The notes under the pieces: generated by a model | Told to the model about the DNA's origin: nothing | Seen by the model: only the letters and a program-made list of their open reading frames with translations | Databases searched by the model: none | Shown: positions 1-7,626 of the stretch, piece by piece | Numbering within the stretch: position 1 is the first letter of the stretch | Layout of the letters: each line of letters opens with the position of its first letter | Made by a program: the position numbers and the translations under genes | Origin: Bacteroidota bacterium | GTDB taxonomy: Bacteria > Bacteroidota > Bacteroidia > NS11-12g > UBA9320 | DNA: 64,000 nt | Direction: 5' to 3' | Assembly (NCBI GenBank): GCA_024679565.1 | Contig: JAIBDD010000004.1 | Span: forward strand, 1 to 64,000

Positions 1-96
1 AATGTGGAAATTTTCTGGTCGGCTGATGACGATGCCACGGAATACACCCTTTATCAATATAATGGAAACGAAATTGATACAAAAATCTGGAGGTAA
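1..96 (+). CDS. 3' end of an unidentified protein (partial)
   Basis: The first reading frame is open from the window edge to a TAA at 94-96, giving 31 residues ending in DTKIWR. The stop lies 44 bases before the ATG of the next gene on the same strand, so it is probably the upstream member of the molybdenum-cofactor operon. The visible tail (VEIFWSADDDATEYTLY) loosely resembles the end of a fibronectin-III-like beta domain, but this is too short to assign. I do not recognise the protein. Confidence 0.55.
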   Translation, partial: NVEIFWSADDDATEYTLYQYNGNEIDTKIWR

Positions 97-140
97 AAAC
101 GATTTTGACAGTAGAAAATAAACATACCAAACACAACAAA

Positions 141-1253
141 ATGGCACGCAGAGTTTCTGGCACATATGGGGCAACAGAAATTGTTTTTGTTGGCGGAACA
201 TGCACTAAGGTTCAGGATGTTTCCCGTTCCATAATCACTGAATTATCCAAGGATTATGCGGTTTCCTATATTGATGCTGACCATGGTTCGTTTGACACTC
301 CAGAAAAGGGAGATTTTCTTGAACAAGGAGGGTCTATGTTTATGTCTGATAAACAAGAGTCTATCCAATTGGTGAGACCATCATTAAGCAATGGATTTGA
401 TGCCAGAATTGCATTTAACGAATGTGATTTGGCCTTAGTCAATGGAAATCATTTTCAAGGAGAAGCTCAAATTGTGATGCTAGACTCCGTGAAAATAAAA
501 TCACTTGAGAAACGTGTAGCACAGTTAACCAATGTTATAGCTATAATAAAGGTGGAGGATCTAGCAATACCAGATTTCCTGTTAAAAGCGCTTCCTCATA
601 TTAATGAACTACCGGTTTTATGGTATACCGATACGTATGAGATAATCAATTTTATATCTAAGAGGTTAGAAGACCAAAAACCGCAATTAAATGCACTGAT
701 ATTAGCCGGAGGTAAGAGCTCGCGCATGGGTCAAGACAAGGCTTTGTTGAAGTACGACAATCAAAGGCAGGTGGATAGAATATTGACTTTATTACAAGCT
801 AAGGTGGAGGAGGTGTATGTAAGTTGTAGACGTGAGCAAAATTTAGAGGTAGATGCACCCAAAATATTCGACCGAATGGAAGATATGGGTCCGCTTGGCG
901 CCATAACAACAGCGTTTAGGGAAAATCCTAATGCAGCTTGGTTGGTTGTGGCATGTGATCTTCCAATGATAGATTCCGACGTTATTGACCAATTAATAAG
1001 TAGCCGATCACAGAAACACACAGCAACCGCATTCTTCAATCACGAAACGGGATTTGCAGAGCCTTTAATTACAATATGGGAGCCAAAGAGTTATATGCGT
1101 ATGTTGGAGTTTGAAGCGCTTGGGTTTTCCTGTCCACGAAAGGTCTTAATAAATTCAGATACGTTACTCCTAAAACCACATAATCCGACAAAACTATTCA
1201 ATGTAAACACACCAGAGGATTTCAAAGTAGCCGCTAAAGCACTCGAGCAATGA
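141..1253 (+). CDS. mobA: MobA-like molybdenum cofactor guanylyltransferase with an extra N-terminal domain
   Basis: The C-terminal half (from about residue 185) is a MobA nucleotidyltransferase: it has the NTP-binding signature LILAGGKSSRMGQDKALL, then DMGPLGAI and the VACDLPMI metal-binding region. MobA transfers GMP from GTP to molybdopterin to make the guanine dinucleotide cofactor in the cytoplasm. The N-terminal ~180 residues resemble MobB (ID-DH motif, 'NG' strand) but the P-loop position reads GGTCTKVQD instead of GxxGxGKTT, so GTP binding there is doubtful. The ORF track starts at a TTG at 105, which has a GGAGG 11 bases upstream; I prefer the in-frame ATG at 141, but either is possible. 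The stop overlaps the next gene in ATGA, indicating translational coupling to moeB. Confidence 0.82.
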   Translation: MARRVSGTYGATEIVFVGGTCTKVQDVSRSIITELSKDYAVSYIDADHGSFDTPEKGDFLEQGGSMFMSDKQESIQLVRPSLSNGFDARIAFNECDLALVNGNHFQGEAQIVMLDSVKIKSLEKRVAQLTNVIAIIKVEDLAIPDFLLKALPHINELPVLWYTDTYEIINFISKRLEDQKPQLNALILAGGKSSRMGQDKALLKYDNQRQVDRILTLLQAKVEEVYVSCRREQNLEVDAPKIFDRMEDMGPLGAITTAFRENPNAAWLVVACDLPMIDSDVIDQLISSRSQKHTATAFFNHETGFAEPLITIWEPKSYMRMLEFEALGFSCPRKVLINSDTLLLKPHNPTKLFNVNTPEDFKVAAKALEQ

Positions 1254-2254
1254 ACGAGAGATATCTCAGGCAAATAAGGATACCCCATTTTGGACTCGAC
1301 GGCCAAGCAGCCCTCACCAAAACGAAAGTTTTGATTGTTGGTTGTGGAGGTTTAGGCTGCCCTGTGGCGATGTATTTGTCTAGAGGAGGTATTCGGCATC
1401 TTGGGCTAGTGGATGGAGACAAAGTAGATGTTACCAACCTGCATCGCCAGGTATTGTATGGTGAAGCACATGTGGGAGCCCTCAAAGTACAAGCGGCTAA
1501 GGCAGCTTTATTAGAGGCTGATAAAGGCTTGACTATTGACATTTACCCAACTAGACTTCAGAAAGTCAACTATAAAGAAATTTGTGCGACGTATGACGTT
1601 GTAGTCGACTGTACCGACAACTTTGAAACGCGATATTTAATTAATGATGCTTGCGTCCTTCTGGATAAGCCTTTGGTTTATGGTGCAGCAAATGGGTGGG
1701 AAGGGCAAGTAGCCGTTTTCAATGTAAACAAAAGTGGAAACCTGAGAGATATATTCCCTGAAATGCCAAAGCCAGGAACAATCCAAAACTGTGAGGAAGC
1801 CGGAGTTTTAGGCGTCACCACTGGGGTAATTGGTAATATGATGGCATTGGAGGTAATAAAGGTGGCAACAAAAATTGGGACTCCTTTAGTGAATCAACTT
1901 GTTCAATTTGACGGTGAAACCAATGTGTATCATAGTTTAAAATACAAGCCAGGCAGATCTCCTTCGAATGTTCAGATTGAAGGCACTACACAAATAACAT
2001 GGAAGGCGTATCACAGAGACTACAAAGGCGCTTTACTTGTAGATGTTCGTTCGTTGGAAGAACGCGCAGTACAGCACATTGAAAGCACTCACATGCCACT
2101 ATCTAAGGTCGCTAATGACGTAAAGAGTTTGGATTGGAGTAAGCAAGTAATATTTTTCTGTGCTACGGGTAAGCGGGCATTAGAGGCGGCTGATACGACA
2201 AGGAAGCTAATGGGTAAAGAGTCATTAGCCATAATCGATACACTAGAACAATAG
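1250..2254 (+). CDS. moeB: MoeB/ThiF-type adenylyltransferase fused to a rhodanese domain
   Basis: This E1-like enzyme adenylates the C-terminal glycine of MoaD so that it can be thiocarboxylated for molybdopterin synthase. Residues ~1-230 carry the nucleotide-binding loop VGCGGLGCP, the DxD..NLHRQ region and the NCEEAGVLG catalytic-cysteine segment. The C-terminal ~100 residues are a rhodanese with active-site loop CATGKRA, which likely supplies persulfide sulfur. The paired CxxC zinc cysteines usual in MoeB are absent: the first position reads SGNLRDIFPE rather than a CYRCLFPE-type segment. It overlaps mobA by four bases. Its partner moaD lies 2 kb away on the opposite strand. ThiF of thiamine synthesis is an alternative, but the neighbours favour MoeB. 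Confidence 0.85.
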   Translation: MNERYLRQIRIPHFGLDGQAALTKTKVLIVGCGGLGCPVAMYLSRGGIRHLGLVDGDKVDVTNLHRQVLYGEAHVGALKVQAAKAALLEADKGLTIDIYPTRLQKVNYKEICATYDVVVDCTDNFETRYLINDACVLLDKPLVYGAANGWEGQVAVFNVNKSGNLRDIFPEMPKPGTIQNCEEAGVLGVTTGVIGNMMALEVIKVATKIGTPLVNQLVQFDGETNVYHSLKYKPGRSPSNVQIEGTTQITWKAYHRDYKGALLVDVRSLEERAVQHIESTHMPLSKVANDVKSLDWSKQVIFFCATGKRALEAADTTRKLMGKESLAIIDTLEQ

Positions 2255-3490
2255 TTACTTTTTCTTTTTTCGCTTTTTGGGCTTTTTCAACAAGTCATTG
2301 TCGCTCATTAAACTTTTCCAATCAGCGTGTACGTCTCTTGAGAAATCGATTGTATCGGTGTACGTTTTTAAATCGATTTTTTGAACAGGCAACGGATCCC
2401 CTAAAAAAGATTCAATATCCTCTAATAAGGTTTGTTCTTCTGAGCTGCAGAATGACAGTGCAGAACCCTTGGCTGTGCCTCGCCCAGTTCGACCTACTCT
2501 ATGCACATAGTTTTCCGCTAACTCAGGTAAGTCATAATTTATAACAATATCAACTCCTGGGATATCAATTCCTCGTGCGCTAATATCTGTAGCGATGAGT
2601 AATTTTACCTTCCCACTTTTAAAATCGCGCATTGTAGCGGTGCGTTCTTCGTCCGATTTATCACTGTGAATCGTTTGTGCTTCTATTTCAACGCGTTCCA
2701 TTGCTTTTTTAACGCGCTCAGCACGAACCTTGGTGCGTACAAAACACAGCGTTTTGCTTTCAGAATAGTCGTTTATCACACGTTCCAAAAAGAATCGTTT
2801 GTCGTCCATTTCGACGTGAACCAAAGAATGGGTAACATTTTTCGATACTGGGTTTTTGGGAGATACCTGAATCCTGATCGGATTCTGCACTATCGAATAG
2901 GCAAGTTTTTTAATTCGTGGATTGATTGTGGCAGAGAAAAACAAGGTTTGGCGTTTTTTAGGAATAAAACGCAATAAGTCTTGAATGTCTTTTATAAAAC
3001 CCAAATCAAGCATATGGTCAGCTTCGTCTAAAACTAAAATCTTCAAATCTTCGAGTTTTAAATATCCTTGACTGCGTAAGTCAAATAGCCTTCCAGGTGT
3101 AGCAACAACCACGTCAATGCCTTGAGTGAGTTTTTCAATTTGGTCGTCCTGACTTACCCCTCCGTGGATGCACAAAACCGAAATACCTAAATCTTTGGTG
3201 AAGTCCAAAAATACTTGAGTAATCTGTTCAGCTAGCTCATGAGTTGGAGCCATAACAGCGCAGATAACACCACCGGTTTGAGCTTTTTTGGGAAGTTTAA
3301 GGATGTTCTGCAAAACCGGGATAACGAATGCAGCTGTTTTGCCAGTGCCAGTTTGAGCAATCGCCAGTACATCTTCTCTACGCAGAATGGCAGGGATAGA
3401 TTTGAACTGAATATCTGTTGGGCGTTTAAACCCTTTTTCAAGAATGTTGTGTTTTAACTTGTCAGATATACGATAATCCTCAAATTTCAT
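2255..3490 (-). CDS. DEAD-box ATP-dependent RNA helicase, RhlE-type
   Basis: An RNA helicase for RNA unwinding in ribosome assembly, mRNA turnover or cold adaptation. Two RecA-like domains are visible in order: Q motif (FKRPTDIQ), Walker A AQTGTGKT at ~45-52, PTHELAEQ, TPGR, DEAD at ~155, SAT, then ARGIDIPGVD and HRVGRTGR. The tail is a lysine run (KKPKKRKKKK), typical of RhlE-group RNA-binding extensions. At 411 residues the length is normal. It converges with moeB with no intergenic base. A TAACTTTG promoter element ends four bases before the ATG, suggesting a leaderless mRNA. It interrupts the molybdenum locus without obvious functional link. Confidence 0.9.
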   Translation of the reverse strand: MKFEDYRISDKLKHNILEKGFKRPTDIQFKSIPAILRREDVLAIAQTGTGKTAAFVIPVLQNILKLPKKAQTGGVICAVMAPTHELAEQITQVFLDFTKDLGISVLCIHGGVSQDDQIEKLTQGIDVVVATPGRLFDLRSQGYLKLEDLKILVLDEADHMLDLGFIKDIQDLLRFIPKKRQTLFFSATINPRIKKLAYSIVQNPIRIQVSPKNPVSKNVTHSLVHVEMDDKRFFLERVINDYSESKTLCFVRTKVRAERVKKAMERVEIEAQTIHSDKSDEERTATMRDFKSGKVKLLIATDISARGIDIPGVDIVINYDLPELAENYVHRVGRTGRGTAKGSALSFCSSEEQTLLEDIESFLGDPLPVQKIDLKTYTDTIDFSRDVHADWKSLMSDNDLLKKPKKRKKKK

Positions 3491-3494
3491 GATG

Positions 3495-3502
3495 CAAAGT
3501 TA
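3495..3502 (-). promoter_or_regulatory. Candidate Bacteroidota -7 element (TAACTTTG) for the DEAD-box helicase
   Basis: On the minus strand TAACTTTG matches the TAnnTTTG -7 consensus known for Bacteroidota sigma-ABfr promoters. Its last G is separated from the helicase ATG by only four bases (CATC), so transcription should start at or next to the start codon. No convincing -33 TTTG is seen. Confidence 0.5.
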
Positions 3503-3506
3503 CTGT

Positions 3507-3926
3507 TTAAGGATGAGCAGACACCCACACTTCTCCATCTTCGAAAAATTCCTTTTTCCAAATAGGTACAGATTCTTTTAATGTATCTATAGCAAATTGA
3601 CATGCACTGAATGCTGCACCACGATGAGCGGCGCCTACGGCAATAATTACGGGAATATCGCCAATGGCTAATGTGCCAATTCTGTGATGAATGGCTATGG
3701 CCGAAATTTCAAATTGTTCTAGTGCTTTGCCGGCAATCTTGTCCATTTCTTTCATCGCCATAGATTCGTAGCATTCAAAATGTAATTGGTGTACTGTTCG
3801 ACCATCGGTTGCGTTGCGAACTGTTCCTATAAATATACATTCTGCACCGTTACTATTGCCTGAAGCAAAATCCCTACAAGTACCTATTTCTAATGGTTCG
3901 GCTGATAAATGAATATTTTTTTTCAT
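3507..3926 (-). CDS. moaE: Molybdopterin synthase catalytic subunit MoaE
   Basis: The large subunit of molybdopterin synthase converts cyclic pyranopterin monophosphate to molybdopterin using sulfur carried by MoaD. Family features: GTVRNATDGRTV, HFECYESMA, HHRIGTLAIGD, the AHRGAAF block and the PIWKKE segment carrying the conserved lysines. The length of 139 residues is normal. MoaD lies 120 bases upstream on the same strand, so the two subunits are encoded together. The 120-base gap contains a pair of near-identical GTACGTYAGT decamers. Confidence 0.93.
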   Translation of the reverse strand: MKKNIHLSAEPLEIGTCRDFASGNSNGAECIFIGTVRNATDGRTVHQLHFECYESMAMKEMDKIAGKALEQFEISAIAIHHRIGTLAIGDIPVIIAVGAAHRGAAFSACQFAIDTLKESVPIWKKEFFEDGEVWVSAHP

Positions 3927-3960
3927 TTTTTATTGGTGTCGTACAACAAAACAGATTTGG

Positions 3961-4027
3961 GTACGTTAGTTGTACTGATATAGATAAAAAGTGATAACAT
4001 TATTCTTAATTTATTTGGTACGTCAGT
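3961..4027. repeat. Pair of GTACGTYAGT decamers in the moaD-moaE gap
   Basis: GTACGTTAGT at 3961-3970 and GTACGTCAGT at 4018-4027 differ at one base and are 57 bases apart; both are followed by or contain further GTAC/GTACT. They sit in the unusually long spacer between two genes that normally abut. They could be a regulator site or chance; nothing else in the gap is recognisable. Confidence 0.25.
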
Positions 4028-4046
4028 ACTTTTCGGCACGCTAAAA

Positions 4047-4283
4047 TTAGCCTCCACTAACTGGTGGAATTAACGCCACTACATCTTGATTTTTTAGAAC
4101 GTCATCATCGTTCGCATATTCTTCGTTTACTGCGAAAGCCAGCGCATTTAGTTTTTTAAGTTCAGGGAACTCTTTAAATATGTTTTCTCGAAAAGATTTA
4201 ACAGACGGATTTGTGGGTAACGGAAAGTCTAATTCCCTCTTGCCAATAATATCGCGTGCCGCACCAAATATCAGTACCTTCAT
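4047..4283 (-). CDS. moaD: Molybdopterin synthase sulfur-carrier subunit MoaD
   Basis: A 78-residue ubiquitin-like sulfur carrier ending in the diagnostic PPVSGG; the terminal glycine is adenylated by MoeB and thiocarboxylated. It opens with the expected KVLIFGAARDIIG strand and has the NEEYANDDDVLKNQDVVALIPP core typical of MoaD. Its ATG shares one base with the stop of the upstream TSUP transporter (TGA/ATG-type overlap), so the pair is co-translated. Confidence 0.92.
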   Translation of the reverse strand: MKVLIFGAARDIIGKRELDFPLPTNPSVKSFRENIFKEFPELKKLNALAFAVNEEYANDDDVLKNQDVVALIPPVSGG

Positions 4284-5014
4284 TATATCAGTAATCTATA
4301 AAATATTCGTAGAGAAGCAAAGATAACAAGTACCGCGGTAAGTCTTTTAACACGTATTTGGGTTAAGATATTAATGTTCACTCTTGACCCAATTAGTCCG
4401 CCTACACCAACGGCCAACAGTAGCGGAACCAATACCGACCATTCAATCGTTATAGAGACAGCATAAGATTGTCCTGCTAATCCGGCAAGAGAGTTTACCA
4501 AGATGAAAAAACTAGAAGTGGCCGCAATTACTCGGGCACTATCCCATTTGATGAGATACAACAATGGGGCGAGAAAAATACCACCGCCTATTCCCACCAA
4601 CCCAGACACGAAACCAATGATGCCGCCTATTACAAGATTAAGGGCTACGCTGGATGATTTGGGGTTACTTGTATTGTGAGGTTGTTTAATCATCAATAAT
4701 CCAGATACAAGTAAACAACTGGCTAAAAGAATGAAGAATGACTGATGAGGTAGTTCAATGCTGCCTCCCAAAAAGGCCAATGGAACACTGGTGATGACCA
4801 AAGGAAGTGCCTTCTTGACATTTAACAGCTTATGTATTATAAAGACAGCTGTTCCACCACTAACGACAACTACATTACAGCAAAGGGCAATAAACCTTAA
4901 TTGAGAAGGAGGGAGGTCCGTAAATGATAGGATCGCGATGTACCCTGAACCACCACCAAAACCTACAGAAGCGTATAGAATTGCAATGAGGAAAAAGAGA
5001 ATTGCGTTTCCCAT
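4283..5014 (-). CDS. TSUP (TauE/SafE) family anion exporter
   Basis: An integral membrane protein with about eight hydrophobic segments and the two TSUP repeats, each opening with a glycine-rich motif (YASVGFGGGSGYIA near the N-terminus and SGLVGIGGGIFLAPLL mid-protein). Family members export sulfite, sulfoacetate or related organic and sulfur oxyanions. The coupling to moaD suggests a role with a molybdoenzyme substrate or a sulfur-containing oxyanion, but this is inference. The ATG at 5012-5014 overlaps by one base the stop of a small upstream ORF (TAATG). Confidence 0.85.
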   Translation of the reverse strand: MGNAILFFLIAILYASVGFGGGSGYIAILSFTDLPPSQLRFIALCCNVVVVSGGTAVFIIHKLLNVKKALPLVITSVPLAFLGGSIELPHQSFFILLASCLLVSGLLMIKQPHNTSNPKSSSVALNLVIGGIIGFVSGLVGIGGGIFLAPLLYLIKWDSARVIAATSSFFILVNSLAGLAGQSYAVSITIEWSVLVPLLLAVGVGGLIGSRVNINILTQIRVKRLTAVLVIFASLRIFYRLLI

Positions 5015-5145
5015 TAGTTATCTCGCTTCTCAAAAGTTTCGTTTCTCTTAGACTTGACGCGTTCAACAATCAACCCGATAATGAGGATTGCAGCGATAAG
5101 AAAAAACAGTGATTCTAGAAACAAAATTATTGAAGTGAAATTCAA
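5014..5145 (-). CDS. Small single-TM protein between ybjQ and the TSUP gene (absent from ORF track)
   Basis: A 43-codon frame starts at TTG 5145-5143, one base after the stop of the YbjQ gene (TAAcTTG), and ends in a TAA that shares its last base with the transporter ATG. The product begins NFTSIILFLESLFFLIAAI, giving one strong hydrophobic helix, followed by a charged basic tail (ERVKSKRNETFEKRDN), the topology of an N-out/C-in small membrane protein. There is no ATG. The exact packing between both neighbours and the coherent helix-plus-tail layout argue that it is translated. Function unknown; possibly an accessory subunit of YbjQ or of the transporter. Confidence 0.5.
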   Translation of the reverse strand: MNFTSIILFLESLFFLIAAILIIGLIVERVKSKRNETFEKRDN

Positions 5146-5146
5146 G

Positions 5147-5461
5147 TTATTTAAACTTTACAGCCGTACCATAGGCAAGTATCTCTGCAGTTCCTTGCAT
5201 AATCATGGCAGTGGTGAGTCTTACGTTAACAATCGCATCTGCACCAAGTCGCTGTGCATCTTGAGTCATTCTTTGGATGGCTTGTTCTCTACTTTCTGCT
5301 TGTAGTTTTGTATACTCGTTAATTTCACCACCAACAATATTCTTTAAACCTGCAAAGATATCTCGGCCGATGTTTCGAGCGCGTACAGTGCTTCCTCTAG
5401 CAACACCAAGAATTTCAGCAATATCTTTATTAGGGACGGTTTCGGTTGTTGTAAGTATCAT
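5147..5461 (-). CDS. YbjQ family (DUF74) protein
   Basis: The 104 residues match the YbjQ/DUF74 'putative heavy-metal-binding' fold: start MILTTTETVPNKDIAEILGV, the RARNIGRDIFAGLKNIVGGE block and ADAIVNVR near the end. These small cytoplasmic proteins form pentamers of uncertain function. The length is normal for the family. It is the first gene of a tight run with the small TM protein, TSUP, MoaD and MoaE. Confidence 0.85.
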   Translation of the reverse strand: MILTTTETVPNKDIAEILGVARGSTVRARNIGRDIFAGLKNIVGGEINEYTKLQAESREQAIQRMTQDAQRLGADAIVNVRLTTAMIMQGTAEILAYGTAVKFK

Positions 5462-5503
5462 GATAGCAAATTACAACAATTTCAAGGTGAAGAACGAAAC
5501 AGC

Positions 5504-6478
5504 TTATTTTTTTCGATTAATTACGAAATCCAACAGGTCAATAAGCGATTGTTTATTATTTACACCCTTCATATTATTCAAAACGTCTAACGCTTTTTGA
5601 TGATAATTGTTAAGATGTGTTTTGGCGTATTCGATACCACCGTGATCAACAACAAACTGGATTACTTTTTTAACACTCGCTTTGTCTTTTTTATCTGATT
5701 TGATAATTCGGATGATGGACTTTTTTGTTGACTTATCTGCTCCTTGCAAGGCATGGATTAGCGGTAAAGTCATCTTTTTTTCTTTGATATCGATGCCTGT
5801 CGGTTTGCCTATATCACTATCCCCATAATCGAAAAGATCATCTTTGATCTGAAATGCTATACCAGTATATAAACCAAACTCAGACATTTGGTCTAATACC
5901 TCTTGATCGTGCACGTTTGACGCGGCACCAATGGCACAACAGCTGGCTATCAGGGATGCGGTTTTTTTAGATATTATGTCGTAATACACTTCCTCCGTGA
6001 TGTCTAGCTTACGCGCTTTTTCCATCTGGAGTAACTCTCCCTCACTCATCTCCTCAACGGCAGTAGAGAGAATCTCTAGCATGTCGTGGTCCTTATTTTT
6101 TAGGGCAAGGAGTAATCCTTTTGATAAGAGATAATCACCTACTAAGACCGCGATTTTATTTTTCCATAAGGCATTAATAGAGAAAAACCCACGGCGCTTA
6201 TCCGAATCGTCAACTACGTCGTCGTGCACTAAGGTAGCGGTATGTAACAATTCTACAAGCGATGCACCTCGGTATGTTCGTTCGTTAACCTCACCAAATA
6301 ATTTGGCGCTTAACAATACAAACATCGGACGCATTTGCTTCCCTTTACGTTTCACGATGTAGGTCATGATTGTGTCGAGTAAAGCAACACGACTTTTCAT
6401 GTTTTTCCTGAAACGCTTTTCGAACTCAGCAAGTTCCGCGGAAATTGGATGTTGGATATCTTTAAGACTTGTCGCCAT
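5504..6478 (-). CDS. Polyprenyl diphosphate synthase (octaprenyl/solanesyl type)
   Basis: It makes long-chain all-trans polyprenyl diphosphate, probably the side chain of menaquinone, by adding isopentenyl units. It has the first aspartate-rich motif (LVHDDVVDDSDKRRG) and the second (FQIKDDLFDYGD), plus the KKTASLIASC segment between them. I moved the start from the ORF-track start at 6532 to the ATG at 6478 (MATSLKDIQHP), because the 18 upstream residues do not look like the family N-terminus. The length of 324 residues is then normal. A hairpin terminator separates it from the ExbD genes upstream. Confidence 0.88.
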   Translation of the reverse strand: MATSLKDIQHPISAELAEFEKRFRKNMKSRVALLDTIMTYIVKRKGKQMRPMFVLLSAKLFGEVNERTYRGASLVELLHTATLVHDDVVDDSDKRRGFFSINALWKNKIAVLVGDYLLSKGLLLALKNKDHDMLEILSTAVEEMSEGELLQMEKARKLDITEEVYYDIISKKTASLIASCCAIGAASNVHDQEVLDQMSEFGLYTGIAFQIKDDLFDYGDSDIGKPTGIDIKEKKMTLPLIHALQGADKSTKKSIIRIIKSDKKDKASVKKVIQFVVDHGGIEYAKTHLNNYHQKALDVLNNMKGVNNKQSLIDLLDFVINRKK

Positions 6479-6536
6479 CAGAAAATAGGAGCTGCAATAT
6501 ACTTGTAATTGGGGTTTATGAATATTAAACAATAAA

Positions 6537-6563
6537 AAAAGGGCTTTGTTTAAAAGCCCTTTT
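6537..6563 (-). terminator. Intrinsic terminator after the ExbB/ExbD operon
   Basis: On the minus strand AAAAGGGCTTT and AAAGCCCTTTT form a perfect 11-bp stem with a five-base loop, followed by further T residues. It lies 19 bases after the stop of the last exbD gene. Confidence 0.85.
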
Positions 6564-6581
6564 GAAGATTATTTAAGTCGA

Positions 6582-7058
6582 TTATTCGATCACTTCACCC
6601 TCTGAGGCAGAGTAAAGAAGTTTAAGCGAATTGATCTTTCTAAGTTCTTGTTTTATGTCCTGAATTAAGCCCATCTTCACTGAACGATCAGCTTTAATTG
6701 CAGTTGTAAGGTAATCACGGACACCTTCTGGATGTTCGTTCTTTTTAAGTGTGATATACGCTTGGACGCCATTGGCTCCTTCCACCATGCCAAACTTATC
6801 GTCAAACTGAATTCTTGGCGCAGTACCACTCTTAGACGTGTTTATTGGAGGTCCAACTAATATGTGATTTACCCAAGATTTCTTTTCGATCTTCTCAACT
6901 TCAGAAACAATAGGTAACGCTGTTTTAACCAATACCGTAGGGTCACGCATCTTGGTAGCTACCATGAAGAAGAACAACAGCATAAATACGATATCTGGCA
7001 ATGCAGAGGTATTAATCGCTGGTAATTCTTTGCCTTTATTTTTTTTAAATTTTGACAT
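6582..7058 (-). CDS. ExbD/TolR-type biopolymer transport protein (second copy)
   Basis: An inner-membrane proton-motor component with one N-terminal TM helix carrying the conserved aspartate (TSALPDIVFMLLFFFMVATK) and a periplasmic domain. With ExbB it converts proton flow into force for TonB- or Tol-like work. The start KFKKNKGKELPAINTSALPD is the usual basic N-tail. It follows the first exbD copy by two bases and is the last gene before a terminator. The 158 residues include a central insertion around VGPPINTSKSGTAPRI compared with E. coli ExbD. Confidence 0.9.
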   Translation of the reverse strand: MSKFKKNKGKELPAINTSALPDIVFMLLFFFMVATKMRDPTVLVKTALPIVSEVEKIEKKSWVNHILVGPPINTSKSGTAPRIQFDDKFGMVEGANGVQAYITLKKNEHPEGVRDYLTTAIKADRSVKMGLIQDIKQELRKINSLKLLYSASEGEVIE

Positions 7059-7060
7059 AA

Positions 7061-7618
7061 CTAGTTGCTTGATGAGTATTCTACTGGTTCTGCTTCCGAA
7101 ATCTTCATTGGATACTTCTTCTGCACCTCTAGCGCTTGTTCACTCTTTTTAGGTAAGTCTTTAAAAGACCTCCCAAATTTGTTGAGTGCGTATTCGTCCC
7201 TTGCTTCAACATAAGCCCGAATCAACTCATTATATACTTCTACATAACGTTGAACCGAAGTACCCCTATCATTTTTAAGAGATACAATCGCTGCCTGTGA
7301 TGAATCAGCAAAGTTTGGTAAACGGCCTTCATTTTGAATGTGACGTTTTGTTAATTCAGTTAGTTGATTAATACGAAGTGGTTTACGTTCCACAAGTAAT
7401 TGATCTCCCGAATTTACAAGCACTTCAAGCACGTTTCTATCATTTTGTTCCACTACTGGAGGTGGTACATTTGGATCTGGGTAAGGCGGAAGTTGTACCC
7501 GCAATCCTTTTTGTTGATCCATGGTTGTAGTTACCAAGAAGAAAACCAAAAGCAAGAAGGCGATGTCGGCCATTGAGCCGGCATTAATTTCAGGAATTTT
7601 TCTACTTTTTCTTGCCAT
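7061..7618 (-). CDS. ExbD/TolR-type biopolymer transport protein (first copy)
   Basis: It has a single TM helix with the proton-relay aspartate in NAGSMADIAFLLLVFFLVTT and a basic start (ARKSRKIPEI). The periplasmic part is long for ExbD (185 residues total), with a proline-rich stretch (PPYPDPNVPPPVV) soon after the membrane and an extra Tyr/Glu-rich segment near the C-terminus (RAYVEARDEYALNKF). Two different ExbD copies after one ExbB is a common Bacteroidota arrangement. Confidence 0.9.
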   Translation of the reverse strand: MARKSRKIPEINAGSMADIAFLLLVFFLVTTTMDQQKGLRVQLPPYPDPNVPPPVVEQNDRNVLEVLVNSGDQLLVERKPLRINQLTELTKRHIQNEGRLPNFADSSQAAIVSLKNDRGTSVQRYVEVYNELIRAYVEARDEYALNKFGRSFKDLPKKSEQALEVQKKYPMKISEAEPVEYSSSN

Positions 7619-7626
7619 TGTTATAC

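Noticed and set aside
6478-6532. Extended N-terminus of the polyprenyl synthetase
   Set aside because: The 18 residues do not match the family and the ATG at 6478 gives a normal start.
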